A stretch of DNA of 64,000 nucleotides. Source: an uncultured Collinsella sp. (GTDB lineage: Bacteria > Actinomycetota > Coriobacteriia > Coriobacteriales > Coriobacteriaceae). Position 1 is the stretch's first letter. Each line of letters opens with the position of its first letter. Positions 25,945 to 33,713 of the stretch are shown here, piece after piece. The notes beneath the pieces were generated by a model that made no database searches, was not told where the DNA came from, and saw only the letters and a list, made by a program, of their open reading frames with translations. The stretch is from positions 1-64,000 of the forward strand of contig CAUDNY010000004.1 in the NCBI GenBank assembly GCA_958450865.1, given 5' to 3'. The position numbers were made by a program, and so were the translations under genes.

Positions 25945-25960
25945 TGTTTCACGTGAAACA
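25945..25960. promoter_or_regulatory. parS site 3
   Basis: Third perfect parS copy, ending one base before the last codon region of rsmG (stop at 25962). The three sites form an evenly spaced array. Confidence 0.95.
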
Positions 25961-25961
25961 T

Positions 25962-26699
25962 CTAGGCAAGCGGATTCTTCTTTGCCACGCCATTTGCACG
26001 AGGCAATGAAACGGATGCTGAATGACTCTTCTTAAGAACAATAAACTCCCTGTGACCCAAGCCTTCAGGCAAATCAATTGCGTCATTCAGAAGCAAAGTG
26101 AAGCCGCAAATCTTAGCTGCTGACATGCCGGAAGCAAGCTCCTCATCCGAAGGATTGCCCTTGGTGATAACAAATAGCCCTCCATCCTTCAGGTACGGAG
26201 CCGCATACTCAACAAGAATCGGTAGAGGGGCCAGTGCGCGGGCGGTTACAACGGAGAACTGCTTCTTATGGCTTCGAGCATATTCTTCAAGACGATCATG
26301 AACCGCATGAGCATGTTTCAATCCAAGAGCATGGACAAAGGAATTAACCGCATCAACCTTCTTGCCAACAGAGTCAATATAAGTAGCTTTACGATGCGTG
26401 GTTATGGTTAATGGAATACCAGGGAAGCCCGCACCTGTTCCCATATCGAGCAAAGCTCCCTCAGGAGCCTTATTGATATAGGGGAGCAAAACAAGTGAGT
26501 CGAGGATATGAAGTACGGCAGCATCTTCTACGTTAAGAATACGAGTGAGATTGGTTGTCTTATTTGTTTCTAGAACCAAATCCAAATGCTGGATACATTT
26601 CCTCAGCTCAATATCAGTTACGCTCAAGGAATATTCTTTGCAATAGGAAGTTAGGCGACTCAACATCTCGTCAGCCTGCTGATCGGTAAGTACTAACAA
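25962..26699 (-). CDS. rsmG: 16S rRNA (G527-N7) methyltransferase
   Basis: SAM-dependent methyltransferase of the GidB family. The SAM-binding motif LLDMGTGAGFPGIPL is near residue 85. The family's VTARALAPLPILVEYA and HREFIVLKK are present. I chose the TTG at 26699 because AAAGGAG lies 6 nt upstream; the frame is open for 16 more codons but these have no site. At 245 residues it is a normal length. It lies between the jag terminator and the parS array, in the common rsmG-parA-parB order. Confidence 0.93.
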   Translation of the reverse strand: MLVLTDQQADEMLSRLTSYCKEYSLSVTDIELRKCIQHLDLVLETNKTTNLTRILNVEDAAVLHILDSLVLLPYINKAPEGALLDMGTGAGFPGIPLTITTHRKATYIDSVGKKVDAVNSFVHALGLKHAHAVHDRLEEYARSHKKQFSVVTARALAPLPILVEYAAPYLKDGGLFVITKGNPSDEELASGMSAAKICGFTLLLNDAIDLPEGLGHREFIVLKKSHSASVSLPRANGVAKKNPLA

Positions 26700-26743
26700 C
26701 GAAAGCTCCTTTCTGACAAAAATCAGCGTATCAAGAACTTTTG

Positions 26744-26776
26744 ACAAAAAAAGGGGACGTGGAAACCACGTCCCCC
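26744..26776 (-). terminator. Terminator after jag
   Basis: AGGGGGACGTGG/CCACGTCCCCT stem with a TTT loop, followed on the minus strand by seven T. It ends the rpmH-to-jag unit, so rsmG needs its own promoter or read-through. Confidence 0.88.
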
Positions 26777-26795
26777 TAGCATAAGCTCGAGTAGA

Positions 26796-27365
26796 TTATC
26801 GAGCAACAATCACCACATGGCGATCAGGGTCAGAACCCTCAGAATGAGTATCGACTGCATCGTTGCCACGAAGTGCAATGTGAACCAGTCGGCGCTCGTA
26901 GGCATTCATGGGCGGAAGCGAAACACTCTTATGAGTGCGGATGGCACGCTCGGCAGCAGACTGAGCCATGGAGGCGACCTTATCCTGACGGCGACTCTTG
27001 TATCCCTCGACGTCCACTACAACCGGATACCTAAAGCCAAGCTTGCGGCTCACCAGCAAAGAGAACATAACCTGAAGAGCATCAAGAGTGCGACCATGAC
27101 GGCCAATGAGAACAGCAAGGTCGGGAGCCGTTATATCCAAAATCAGCTCACCCTCGTCGCCCTCATACTCATCGATAGGAGAGTTGGCGGCATCGAAGTG
27201 CGAAAGGATGGAACGCAGGATGGAAATCGCAACATCGGCAATGGTGTCGAGCTCCTCATCGGTCAGCTCTTCACCAGCCTTGTAGCGCTGTGCAATCTCG
27301 GGATAATCGCCCGCGACCTGCGGGGCAACCTCCTCAAGCATATCCTCGATGATCTCTTCAGACAT
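26796..27365 (-). CDS. jag: RNA-binding protein Jag/KhpB
   Basis: 189-residue protein with an acidic N-terminal part, a KH domain (LAVLIGRHGRTLDALQVMFSLLVSRKLG carries the GxxG loop as GRHG) and an R3H domain (SAAERAIRTHKSVSLPPMNAYERRLVHIAL with R..xxH). It lacks the full N-terminal Jag domain. In Gram-positives it pairs with KhpA in RNA binding and affects cell division. I chose the ATG at 27365 because of TTTGGAG 6 nt upstream. It follows yidC in the conserved rpmH operon. Confidence 0.92.
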   Translation of the reverse strand: MSEEIIEDMLEEVAPQVAGDYPEIAQRYKAGEELTDEELDTIADVAISILRSILSHFDAANSPIDEYEGDEGELILDITAPDLAVLIGRHGRTLDALQVMFSLLVSRKLGFRYPVVVDVEGYKSRRQDKVASMAQSAAERAIRTHKSVSLPPMNAYERRLVHIALRGNDAVDTHSEGSDPDRHVVIVAR

Positions 27366-27409
27366 AACGTACTCCAAAAGTTAGGTACCTAAATAAGATT
27401 GATATCCCA

Positions 27410-28180
27410 CTACTTCTTCTTGTGCGGGCGCGGCTTCTTCTCTCGACGAGTGACCTCAACCTGCAGCGGAGCGTTCTTAAGACGCTCCTCCTCATCGGCC
27501 TTCGCCTTGTCGATGACCTTCTGCGTCACAAAAATCTGCTGGATAACCTGCCAAGCAGACGAGACGTCGTAGTACAGCAGAACACCAACGGGAAGGCTCC
27601 AGCCCATCCAAAGCATCATGACCGTCATGACAACGGCCATCATACGCATGCTCTGAGCCTGCTGGCCGGTCTGGTTGCGCGACATATAGAGCTGCGGAAT
27701 CAGGGTCAGGACGGCGAACAGGATCAGGCAAACCAGCGCAGGCAGTGCAACCATAAAGCCATCGGCAAAGGAAGCGCTCGGCGTGGTGGTCAGGTCGGGC
27801 AGGATGTTGAAGAACGAGAACGTGCCGTCGTTAAAGTACTGCGGCAGGTTGCGCAGCAATGTAAACAGGGCGAACAGGATAGGCATCTGAATCAGCAGCG
27901 GCAGACAGCCAGCCATGGGGTTGAACTTGTTCTCGCTGTAGAACTTCTGCATCTCCTCGGCCTGACGCTGGGGATCGTCGGCATAGCGCTCCTGGATCTC
28001 GAGCATCTTGGGCTGCAGCACCTGCATGCGAGCCGTCGACTTGGTCGACTTGAGCATGAGCGGCGTCAGCAGCAGACGGATGATGACCACCAGGATGATG
28101 ATGGACAGGCCCCAGTCGACCGCAAAGGTCTGGATGAGCTTGAGCAGCTCGAAAAGGATGTTAACGATCCAATCCCACAT
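27410..28180 (-). CDS. yidC: Membrane protein insertase YidC
   Basis: Oxa1/YidC insertase of the short Gram-positive type, 256 residues. There are five hydrophobic segments, with the conserved Arg of the hydrophilic groove in TM1 (VVIIRLLLTPLML). The cytoplasmic coiled hairpin carries QPKMLEIQERYADDPQRQAEEM. MAGCLPLLIQMPILFALF and LPVGVLLYYDVSSAWQVIQQ are typical. The tail is basic (RREKKPRPHKKK), which can bind ribosomes. It lacks an obvious lipobox. I chose the ATG at 28180 because CGGAGG lies upstream. Confidence 0.95.
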   Translation of the reverse strand: MWDWIVNILFELLKLIQTFAVDWGLSIIILVVIIRLLLTPLMLKSTKSTARMQVLQPKMLEIQERYADDPQRQAEEMQKFYSENKFNPMAGCLPLLIQMPILFALFTLLRNLPQYFNDGTFSFFNILPDLTTTPSASFADGFMVALPALVCLILFAVLTLIPQLYMSRNQTGQQAQSMRMMAVVMTVMMLWMGWSLPVGVLLYYDVSSAWQVIQQIFVTQKVIDKAKADEEERLKNAPLQVEVTRREKKPRPHKKK

Positions 28181-28209
28181 GTAAGTTTTCCTCCGATAGC
28201 GAGTGCCCA

Positions 28210-28434
28210 CTAGGGCACAGGGTCATAACCGCCGACGTGCAGGGGATTGCAGCGAGCGATGCGCCTCACGGCAAGCCAGCAGCCTCTCAAAACACCGTGC
28301 TTCTCAATCGCCTGGACGGCGTATTGCGAGCACGTTGGGTAATAAATGCAGGCGTCAGGCAATAAGGGCGAAATAACCTGTTGATATATGCGAATAGGAG
28401 CGATGGCAACACGTCGCAAAACGTGATTGCTCAT
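28210..28434 (-). CDS. yidD: Membrane protein insertion efficiency factor YidD
   Basis: Short, 74-residue protein with the family pattern YQQVISPLLPDACIYYPTCSQYA, the second Cys in GCWLAVRRIARCNPLHVGGYDPVP, and a basic, amphipathic N-terminus. It associates with the membrane near YidC. Its ATG overlaps the stop of rnpA by 4 nt, which couples the two. The order rnpA-yidD-yidC is the usual one. Confidence 0.95.
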   Translation of the reverse strand: MSNHVLRRVAIAPIRIYQQVISPLLPDACIYYPTCSQYAVQAIEKHGVLRGCWLAVRRIARCNPLHVGGYDPVP

Positions 28435-28769
28435 CGCTCCTCCCCGGCAACGCCGGCGCGCTTCATAAGCGAACGCAACGCCTTGTCCATCTCCTGCGGC
28501 GAGGAAACCCTCGTCTTGGGAGTTGCAAACAAGATGATGTCATAACCCGCAACGGGAAATCCGCAGCTGCGGGCGGCCTCGCGCATCACACGCTTAGATC
28601 GGTTGCGCACGACGGCACAACCGAGTCGCTTAGCACCAACGAAGGCGACCCTTCCGGAGTCGCCTTCGCCAACCGATTCACATATGGTCATTCGAATCAG
28701 AGGGTGATTGAAACGACGCCCCTGACTGAACACATGCTCGAAATCTTGCCGAGACTTAATAGTCTTCAT
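28431..28769 (-). CDS. rnpA: Ribonuclease P protein component
   Basis: Protein subunit that helps RNase P RNA bind pre-tRNA leaders. The 112 residues carry the family RNR motif in KRLGCAVVRNRSKRVMREAARS, and the N-terminal pattern SRQDFEHVFSQGRRF. It lies 20 nt downstream of rpmH and overlaps yidD by 4 nt. Confidence 0.95.
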   Translation of the reverse strand: MKTIKSRQDFEHVFSQGRRFNHPLIRMTICESVGEGDSGRVAFVGAKRLGCAVVRNRSKRVMREAARSCGFPVAGYDIILFATPKTRVSSPQEMDKALRSLMKRAGVAGEER

Positions 28770-28789
28770 GCGAGATGTGTGTATCGCTG

Positions 28790-28924
28790 CTAGACAGTGA
28801 GACGCTTGCGGCCCTTGGCACGACGACGGGCGAGCACGGCACGACCACCCTTAGTGGCCATACGGGCACGGAAGCCATGGGTCTTGGCACGCTTACGCTT
28901 ATTAGGCTGATACGTACGCTTCAT
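28790..28924 (-). CDS. rpmH: 50S ribosomal protein L34
   Basis: 44 residues, strongly basic, with the invariant start MKRTYQPNKRKRAKTHGFRA and ending RRAKGRKRLTV. GGAGG precedes the ATG by about 10 nt. The long leader (about 70 nt) runs from a strong promoter. It is first in the rpmH-rnpA-yidD-yidC-jag unit pointing away from the origin. Confidence 0.97.
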   Translation of the reverse strand: MKRTYQPNKRKRAKTHGFRARMATKGGRAVLARRRAKGRKRLTV

Positions 28925-28996
28925 CTTAAGTTCCTCCTGCTGCATTTCGAGTGTCCGCGGGGACGCGGACGCAGATATAGACACGTGAGCTTGAAG

Positions 28997-29026
28997 ATTG
29001 TAGGGAAATCAATGTTCAAATGTCAA
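28997..29026 (-). promoter_or_regulatory. Promoter of the rpmH operon
   Basis: Minus strand: perfect -35 TTGACA (29021-29026), an 18-nt spacer and -10 TACAAT (28997-29002). It lies 73 nt upstream of rpmH, at the edge of the origin-side DnaA-box cluster. Confidence 0.75.
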
Positions 29027-29123
29027 GAAATCAAAGGTAAAAGGTTGCGCAGTTCACACGGTTCCCCCATAAGCACAACCGAAATTTGCGCCTCATGGCA
29101 ACCTTTCACGATATTTCATCGAG

Positions 29124-29207
29124 TTTTCAACAGGTCATGTTGGCAATGTTGAGAACTTTTCGCCCGTTTTCCAAAGTTTTCAACAAGTTTTGAAAAGTTG
29201 TCGAAAG
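29124..29207. other. Left DnaA-box-like cluster (part of oriC region)
   Basis: Within 84 bp there are two copies of TTTTCAACA (29124-29132 and 29177-29185), an opposite-strand TTCTCAACA (29147-29155) and a 20-bp block (29188-29207) that closely matches one at 32378-32397 on the far side of dnaA (17 of 20 positions). The boxes differ from the usual TTATCCACA, but they are repeated only in the two gaps around dnaA. The gap 28925-29269 contains no gene. Confidence 0.6.
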
Positions 29208-29269
29208 ATGAGAAACGTTGCACGGTGAGCTACTATTTGTTCGAAACCTTTTGAAAGATTGCGAGCGGC

Positions 29270-30622
29270 ATGTCTGACGACTTTTACACCATGGTCGATT
29301 CCGGAGACCCGGCACCCGACAACGAGCACATCACCGGCGTGCGCGAAGAGCGTGCGGAAGGCGAGCAGACGACCACGCAGGCGCCAAAAGCCATGTACGC
29401 CGCGCGCATCGCCGTCTATGACGACATGCTGTCGACACCGCGGGTGATCGTCATTGATCCGCAAGATGTCCGCACGTATTTGGAAGAGACGACCAACACC
29501 GTCTACCAGTGCATGAAAGAACAAGGTGGCCATATCTCGCTCATGGTCATCCGCGAGATTGTCGAAAACTTTATCCACGCACACTTTGCCGAGCCCATCA
29601 TCTCGATTCTGGACGGCGGAGACACCATCCGCTTTGCCGATCAAGGACCCGGCATCGACGACAAGGAACGTGCTTTCGACTTTGGCGTTACCAGCGCAAA
29701 CAGCAAGATGAAGCGCTATATCCGTGGAACCGGAGCAGGGTTTCCCATGGTGCAGGAGTATTTGGAAAACGCCGGCGGTGCCGTATCCATCGAGGACAAC
29801 ATGGGCAACGGCACCGTGGTTACGGTAAGCCTGAACCCTAAACGCGTGCAGGAAATCGAGCGTGCCGGCGGACGCGGCGCTGCCGTGCGGCCCGAGACGG
29901 AGCAGCCCACATATCCCCTGCCGGGAGCTTTTGCGCAGCAGCCCGTGGCAACGCAGCAGATGCAGCCCCCCGTGGGACAGATGCAGCAGCCCGGAATGCT
30001 TCCCACACAAGAACCCCAGGCGGCATCTATGTCGATGCCGCCAAACATGCCAGAGGCCATGCCACTGGCTGATCAGGATGCAGCAGCAATGCAGCAGGCG
30101 ACGGGGGCGCCGGGTGGCCAGCAAATGGGCTATCAGCCGTACCAACAGGGATATCCATATCAGCAGATGCCGCCACTGGGGTATGGCCAGCAGTTCCCGC
30201 AGCAGTACCAGCAGGGATATCAGCAGCCGTACCAGCAGATGCCGCAGCAGCAGTACAACCCCTGGGCCCAGCAGACGCCTCCGCAGCCTTACCAACAGTG
30301 GCCTCAAAGTTTTCAACAGCAAATGCCGCCGACGCAGAGTTCTCAACAACCAGCAGCTCAAATGATGTATCCTAATGCAGTAAATCAGTATGCACAGCCA
30401 CAACCGGACGTGTTCGTAAGCGATCGCGGCAACGCCGCGCTGGGCTATCTGGCGCAAAATCAAGCGTGCGGCGCAACCGATCTTGCGAGGGCGTTTGGAA
30501 ACTCGGCCCCCACTTGGTCACGCACGCTCAATGACTTGGCGCAGGCCGGCTTGGTCATCAAGCATGGCCAGAAATACCATCTGACCGAACTCGGCGCCGC
30601 TCGCGTGCGAGCTCAGAGCTAA
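29270..30622 (+). CDS. Origin-proximal GHKL ATPase with Gln/Pro-rich linker and winged-helix C-terminus
   Basis: I do not recognise a named family. Residues 60-190 form a GHKL ATP-binding domain: N-box IREIVENFIHAHF with Asn100, G1 FADQGPGID with Asp124, G2 RGTGAGFPMVQEYL and the strand GNGTVVTVSL. There is no His-phosphotransfer, receiver or membrane segment, so it is not an ordinary histidine kinase. Residues 210-395 are a low-complexity linker rich in Gln, Pro, Met and Tyr. Residues 396-450 resemble a winged helix (ALGYLAQNQACGATDLARAF, LNDLAQAGLVIKHGQKYHLT). It starts between the left DnaA-box cluster and dnaA (15-nt gap), so it is probably co-transcribed with dnaA. A role in replication control is inference. 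Confidence 0.8.
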   Translation: MSDDFYTMVDSGDPAPDNEHITGVREERAEGEQTTTQAPKAMYAARIAVYDDMLSTPRVIVIDPQDVRTYLEETTNTVYQCMKEQGGHISLMVIREIVENFIHAHFAEPIISILDGGDTIRFADQGPGIDDKERAFDFGVTSANSKMKRYIRGTGAGFPMVQEYLENAGGAVSIEDNMGNGTVVTVSLNPKRVQEIERAGGRGAAVRPETEQPTYPLPGAFAQQPVATQQMQPPVGQMQQPGMLPTQEPQAASMSMPPNMPEAMPLADQDAAAMQQATGAPGGQQMGYQPYQQGYPYQQMPPLGYGQQFPQQYQQGYQQPYQQMPQQQYNPWAQQTPPQPYQQWPQSFQQQMPPTQSSQQPAAQMMYPNAVNQYAQPQPDVFVSDRGNAALGYLAQNQACGATDLARAFGNSAPTWSRTLNDLAQAGLVIKHGQKYHLTELGAARVRAQS

Positions 30623-30637
30623 AGAACGGGAGAGACA

Positions 30638-32362
30638 GTGGACGAGGAAGCAAGCATCATCCTGGGGGATGCCATCGCCTTTTGCCAGCGCGACGGCCAA
30701 GATGCACGCCTCATCAACATGCTGGGGCAATCGCGCGCCATAAGCCTGACCGAAGATACGCTCACGATCGAGGCCCCCTCGCGCTTTGCCATCGCGCAGC
30801 TCAAAAAGCATCAGCCGACTATTGAGGCCTATCTGGAAGAAATCGCCTTTGCACCGATTGCGCTCGACATCGTGGCACCGCAAGGCGCCGCGACGGAATC
30901 CGCTGCCGCGACGGCGCCTGCCACGGCTCCCGCTGCTCCCCCGGCGGTGCCGGCATGCGCAGACGACATGCCGACAATCGAGCACCAGCACAGCGATGTT
31001 TCCCGTGAAACAATGGCACCGTTGACGAGCGCGGCGGCGACGTCAACGAACGCACCCGTCACGCACATGCCCATCGCTCACGACGCAGCGGCGGGCGCGG
31101 ATTCGGGCATTGCAATCAAGAACACGCTCTCGGCCGATGATTTTCGTCGCATGATGAACCAGATGAAGGGCGGAGCGCCGACTAAATCCACGCAAGCTGC
31201 GACGTCCGCTTCACCCATGCCAGCGCCGACCGTGCCGGCCGAGCAGAATACGGATGGAGCCCCACTCGCCGCGAACTCAAAATTTACCTTTGAGAACTTT
31301 GTCTACGGCCCCGAGAACAGCCATGCCTATCGCTCGGCACTCAAGTTTGCCGCCCTCGCGGACGAACGCGGCACGTGCACGTCACTGTTCATCTACGGCA
31401 AATCGGGCCTGGGCAAGACGCATCTGCTGCTTGCCATCAAAAACGAGCTCGCCGAGAAGTCGTCCGAGATCAAGGTCAAGTATGCCAACTCCCAGGCATA
31501 TCTGGATGACCTGATGACCGAGTTCGACCGTCAAAAGAAGAGCAACGCCCCCATCATGCAGGCGTACCACGGCGTGGACGTGCTCATCATCGATGACATC
31601 CAAAACATCATCGGCAAGCGCGCGAGCGTGGATTACTTTTTCCAGCTCATGGACGAGTTCATCCGCAACAACAAGAAGGTCGTCATCGCGGCAGACCGCG
31701 CTCCCAAGGACCTGAGCATGGACGAGCGTCTGACCAGCCGCTTCAACGCCGGCATGCTCTGCCTGGTCGCAGAGCCCAGCTACGAGATGAAATACAAGAT
31801 CTTGCAGCGCTATTACGAGAACACCATCGTCGCCGCTCCCGAGGCAAGCGACGACTCGCTGCTGGCGGCCTATGGGGGCGACGGCGGGCACCTGACCGAC
31901 GAGCACTTTAAACACATGGCCGAGGTCTCGGGCACCAACATCCGCGAACTCGAGAGCTTTTGCGAGCGCTGCGCCGGCGAGGCGGGCGACCGTGAGCGCG
32001 AGGGCGGGGAGCTCACCTTTGACGATATCGACGCCATCGCCAGCCAGTACTTCGACACATCGGCCAAAAAGATCAACGTCCAGACGGTTCAGTCCGTCAT
32101 CGAAGAGCAGTACGGCGTGACGCACGAGGAGCTCATCGGCCCGCGTCGCAACGCCAATATCGCTAAAGCACGCCATATCGCTATCTACCTGGCCATCGAG
32201 ATGTGCGAGATGACGACCACGGCGGTGGGCGCCGAATTTGGCAACCGCAACCACTCGACCGTCAGCACGAGCTACAAAAAGGTCCAGAAGATGATCCAGG
32301 AAGACCGCACCGTCACCGAAGACCTCAAGTCGCTGCGCGATAAAATTACACTGCGCTCGTAG
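30638..32362 (+). CDS. dnaA: Chromosomal replication initiator protein DnaA
   Basis: 574 residues, longer than usual because of an Ala/Pro/Thr-rich linker (about 85-210). Domain I is at 1-75. The AAA+ domain starts near FTFENFVYGPENSHAY (217), with Walker A GKSGLGKT (254-261), Walker B VLIIDDIQ (315-322) and a sensor region RFNAGM. Domain IV has ARHIAIYLAIEM and the signature GNRNHSTV where most DnaAs have G(G/R)RDHTTV. It starts at GTG with GGGAG 7 nt upstream. A parS-like site lies in codons 120-125. The changed recognition residues match changed boxes nearby. Confidence 0.97.
   Translation: MDEEASIILGDAIAFCQRDGQDARLINMLGQSRAISLTEDTLTIEAPSRFAIAQLKKHQPTIEAYLEEIAFAPIALDIVAPQGAATESAAATAPATAPAAPPAVPACADDMPTIEHQHSDVSRETMAPLTSAAATSTNAPVTHMPIAHDAAAGADSGIAIKNTLSADDFRRMMNQMKGGAPTKSTQAATSASPMPAPTVPAEQNTDGAPLAANSKFTFENFVYGPENSHAYRSALKFAALADERGTCTSLFIYGKSGLGKTHLLLAIKNELAEKSSEIKVKYANSQAYLDDLMTEFDRQKKSNAPIMQAYHGVDVLIIDDIQNIIGKRASVDYFFQLMDEFIRNNKKVVIAADRAPKDLSMDERLTSRFNAGMLCLVAEPSYEMKYKILQRYYENTIVAAPEASDDSLLAAYGGDGGHLTDEHFKHMAEVSGTNIRELESFCERCAGEAGDREREGGELTFDDIDAIASQYFDTSAKKINVQTVQSVIEEQYGVTHEELIGPRRNANIAKARHIAIYLAIEMCEMTTTAVGAEFGNRNHSTVSTSYKKVQKMIQEDRTVTEDLKSLRDKITLRS
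30997..31012. promoter_or_regulatory. parS-like site inside dnaA
   Basis: TGTTTCCCGTGAAACA differs from the parS consensus at one central base. It lies in the linker-coding part of dnaA (residues VSRET), where codon choice is free, and about 5.1 kb from the main parS array. Confidence 0.7.
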
Positions 32363-32377
32363 GGAAATAGAGACACC

Positions 32378-32600
32378 TGTTGAAAACTTGTCGAAACCAC
32401 GGGCATAAGGTGTCTAAAACCCAACCCGCGGTGATGAAAAGTTTTGCGCAGGTTTTGAACGTGGAAAACTACCCCCGTTGCACACAGGTTGCTGTTGATT
32501 CTCTTTCTGGGTCTGACCTGCGTCTTTGGGAGTAATCAACAGTTTCGTCAGTGCTATTACTATTATTAAGATATTTATATCTATAGAAAGGTATTAAAAG
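32378..32600. other. dnaA-dnaN intergenic origin region with boxes and AT-rich stretch
   Basis: The gap holds TGTTGAAAA (32378-32386, box on the minus strand), TTGTCGAAA (32388-32396) and CGTGGAAAA (32460-32468, closer to the classical box as TTTTCCACG). An AT-rich run (about 32550-32600, TATTACTATTATTAAGATAT and on) lies directly before dnaN and would suit a DNA-unwinding element. There is no gene in this 238-bp gap. The dnaN ribosome binding site AAAGG lies at its end. Confidence 0.7.
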
Positions 32601-33704
32601 ATGAAGTTCACCGTCAGCCAGAGCTCGCTTACACAAGCCATCGGCGTCGTAATGAAGGGTGTCGCTTCGGCATCCACCCTTCCCATCCTGTCGGGCGTGC
32701 TCGTCAAGGCGCAAGACGGCATCTTGGAATTCCAGACCTCTAACTACACCATCTCGATCCGTCATCGCATCGCGGCGCATGTCGAAGAAGAGGGCGAGAT
32801 GGTTATCCCCTGTAAGATGCTCTCCAATATCACCAAGACCCTCCCCGATGCCCCGGTCACCTTTGAGCTGTCCGAGCGCCAGGTGCTGATTGGTTGCGAG
32901 AAGAGCTCTTTTAGGCTGAACACGCTCGATGCTAATGACTTCCCCGAGTTTCCGGCCTATGCCATCGAGAGCGCCGTGGAACTGCCGACCGATATCTTGT
33001 CCGAGATGGTCGGCCGCGTGTGGCGCGTCACCTCGACCGACAAGGCCCGCCCCATCCTGGGTGGCGTGCACATGAAGGTCGAGAACAACACCGTGCGCCT
33101 GGTGGCGACCGATTCCTTCCGCTTGGCCGTGTGCGATACGCAGGTCGAGACCTCAACCCTCGAGGGCTCCTTTGAACTCAACGTTCCGGCCGACGCCTTT
33201 AACGACGCGCTGAACATCATGGCCAGCCAGGCGACCATCATGATCGGGGCTACCGACACCCAGGTCGTCTTTGAGGCCGGCAACACCACCTACGTGTCGC
33301 GCCGCATCGAGGGCGTGTACCCCAACTACAAGCAGCTCATCCCCGATTCGTGCGTGACGAGCGTCAAGATCGACGTCGCCGCCTTTAACGCCGCCCTCAA
33401 GCGCGTGGCCGTTATCGCGAGCGCCAACCCCGCCGTCAAGTTCGAGATCGATGTCGAGAACGGGCAGATGGGCCTGTCCTCCATTTCCAATGACCAGGAC
33501 CTTGCGCAGGAGACGATCGATGTCGAGGCCGAGGGCGAGTCGGGCACCATCGCCTTCAACTACCACTACATCTTCGGCTGCCTCAATGCCCTATCCAAGG
33601 AGAAGGAGATTACGCTGGAGCTCAAGAGCTACTCGCAGGCGGGCATCTTCAAGTCCTACGACAAGATCAACTACCTGTACCTGGTCATGCCGGTCCGCAT
33701 CTAG
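32601..33704 (+). CDS. dnaN: DNA polymerase III beta subunit (sliding clamp)
   Basis: Ring-forming processivity clamp, 367 residues, built of three repeated clamp folds. Recognisable parts are MKFTVSQSSLTQAIGVVMKGVAS at the start (shown in part), LPILSGVLVKAQ, the DEFPE-like DFPEFPAYA, SFRLAVCD, GVYPNYKQLIP and the C-terminal YLVMPVRI, which forms part of the peptide-binding pocket. AAAGG lies 10 nt before the ATG. It is followed by recF at 9 nt, so dnaN-recF-DUF721 form one unit. Confidence 0.98.
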   Translation: MKFTVSQSSLTQAIGVVMKGVASASTLPILSGVLVKAQDGILEFQTSNYTISIRHRIAAHVEEEGEMVIPCKMLSNITKTLPDAPVTFELSERQVLIGCEKSSFRLNTLDANDFPEFPAYAIESAVELPTDILSEMVGRVWRVTSTDKARPILGGVHMKVENNTVRLVATDSFRLAVCDTQVETSTLEGSFELNVPADAFNDALNIMASQATIMIGATDTQVVFEAGNTTYVSRRIEGVYPNYKQLIPDSCVTSVKIDVAAFNAALKRVAVIASANPAVKFEIDVENGQMGLSSISNDQDLAQETIDVEAEGESGTIAFNYHYIFGCLNALSKEKEITLELKSYSQAGIFKSYDKINYLYLVMPVRI

Positions 33705-33713
33705 CGTTGCGCC

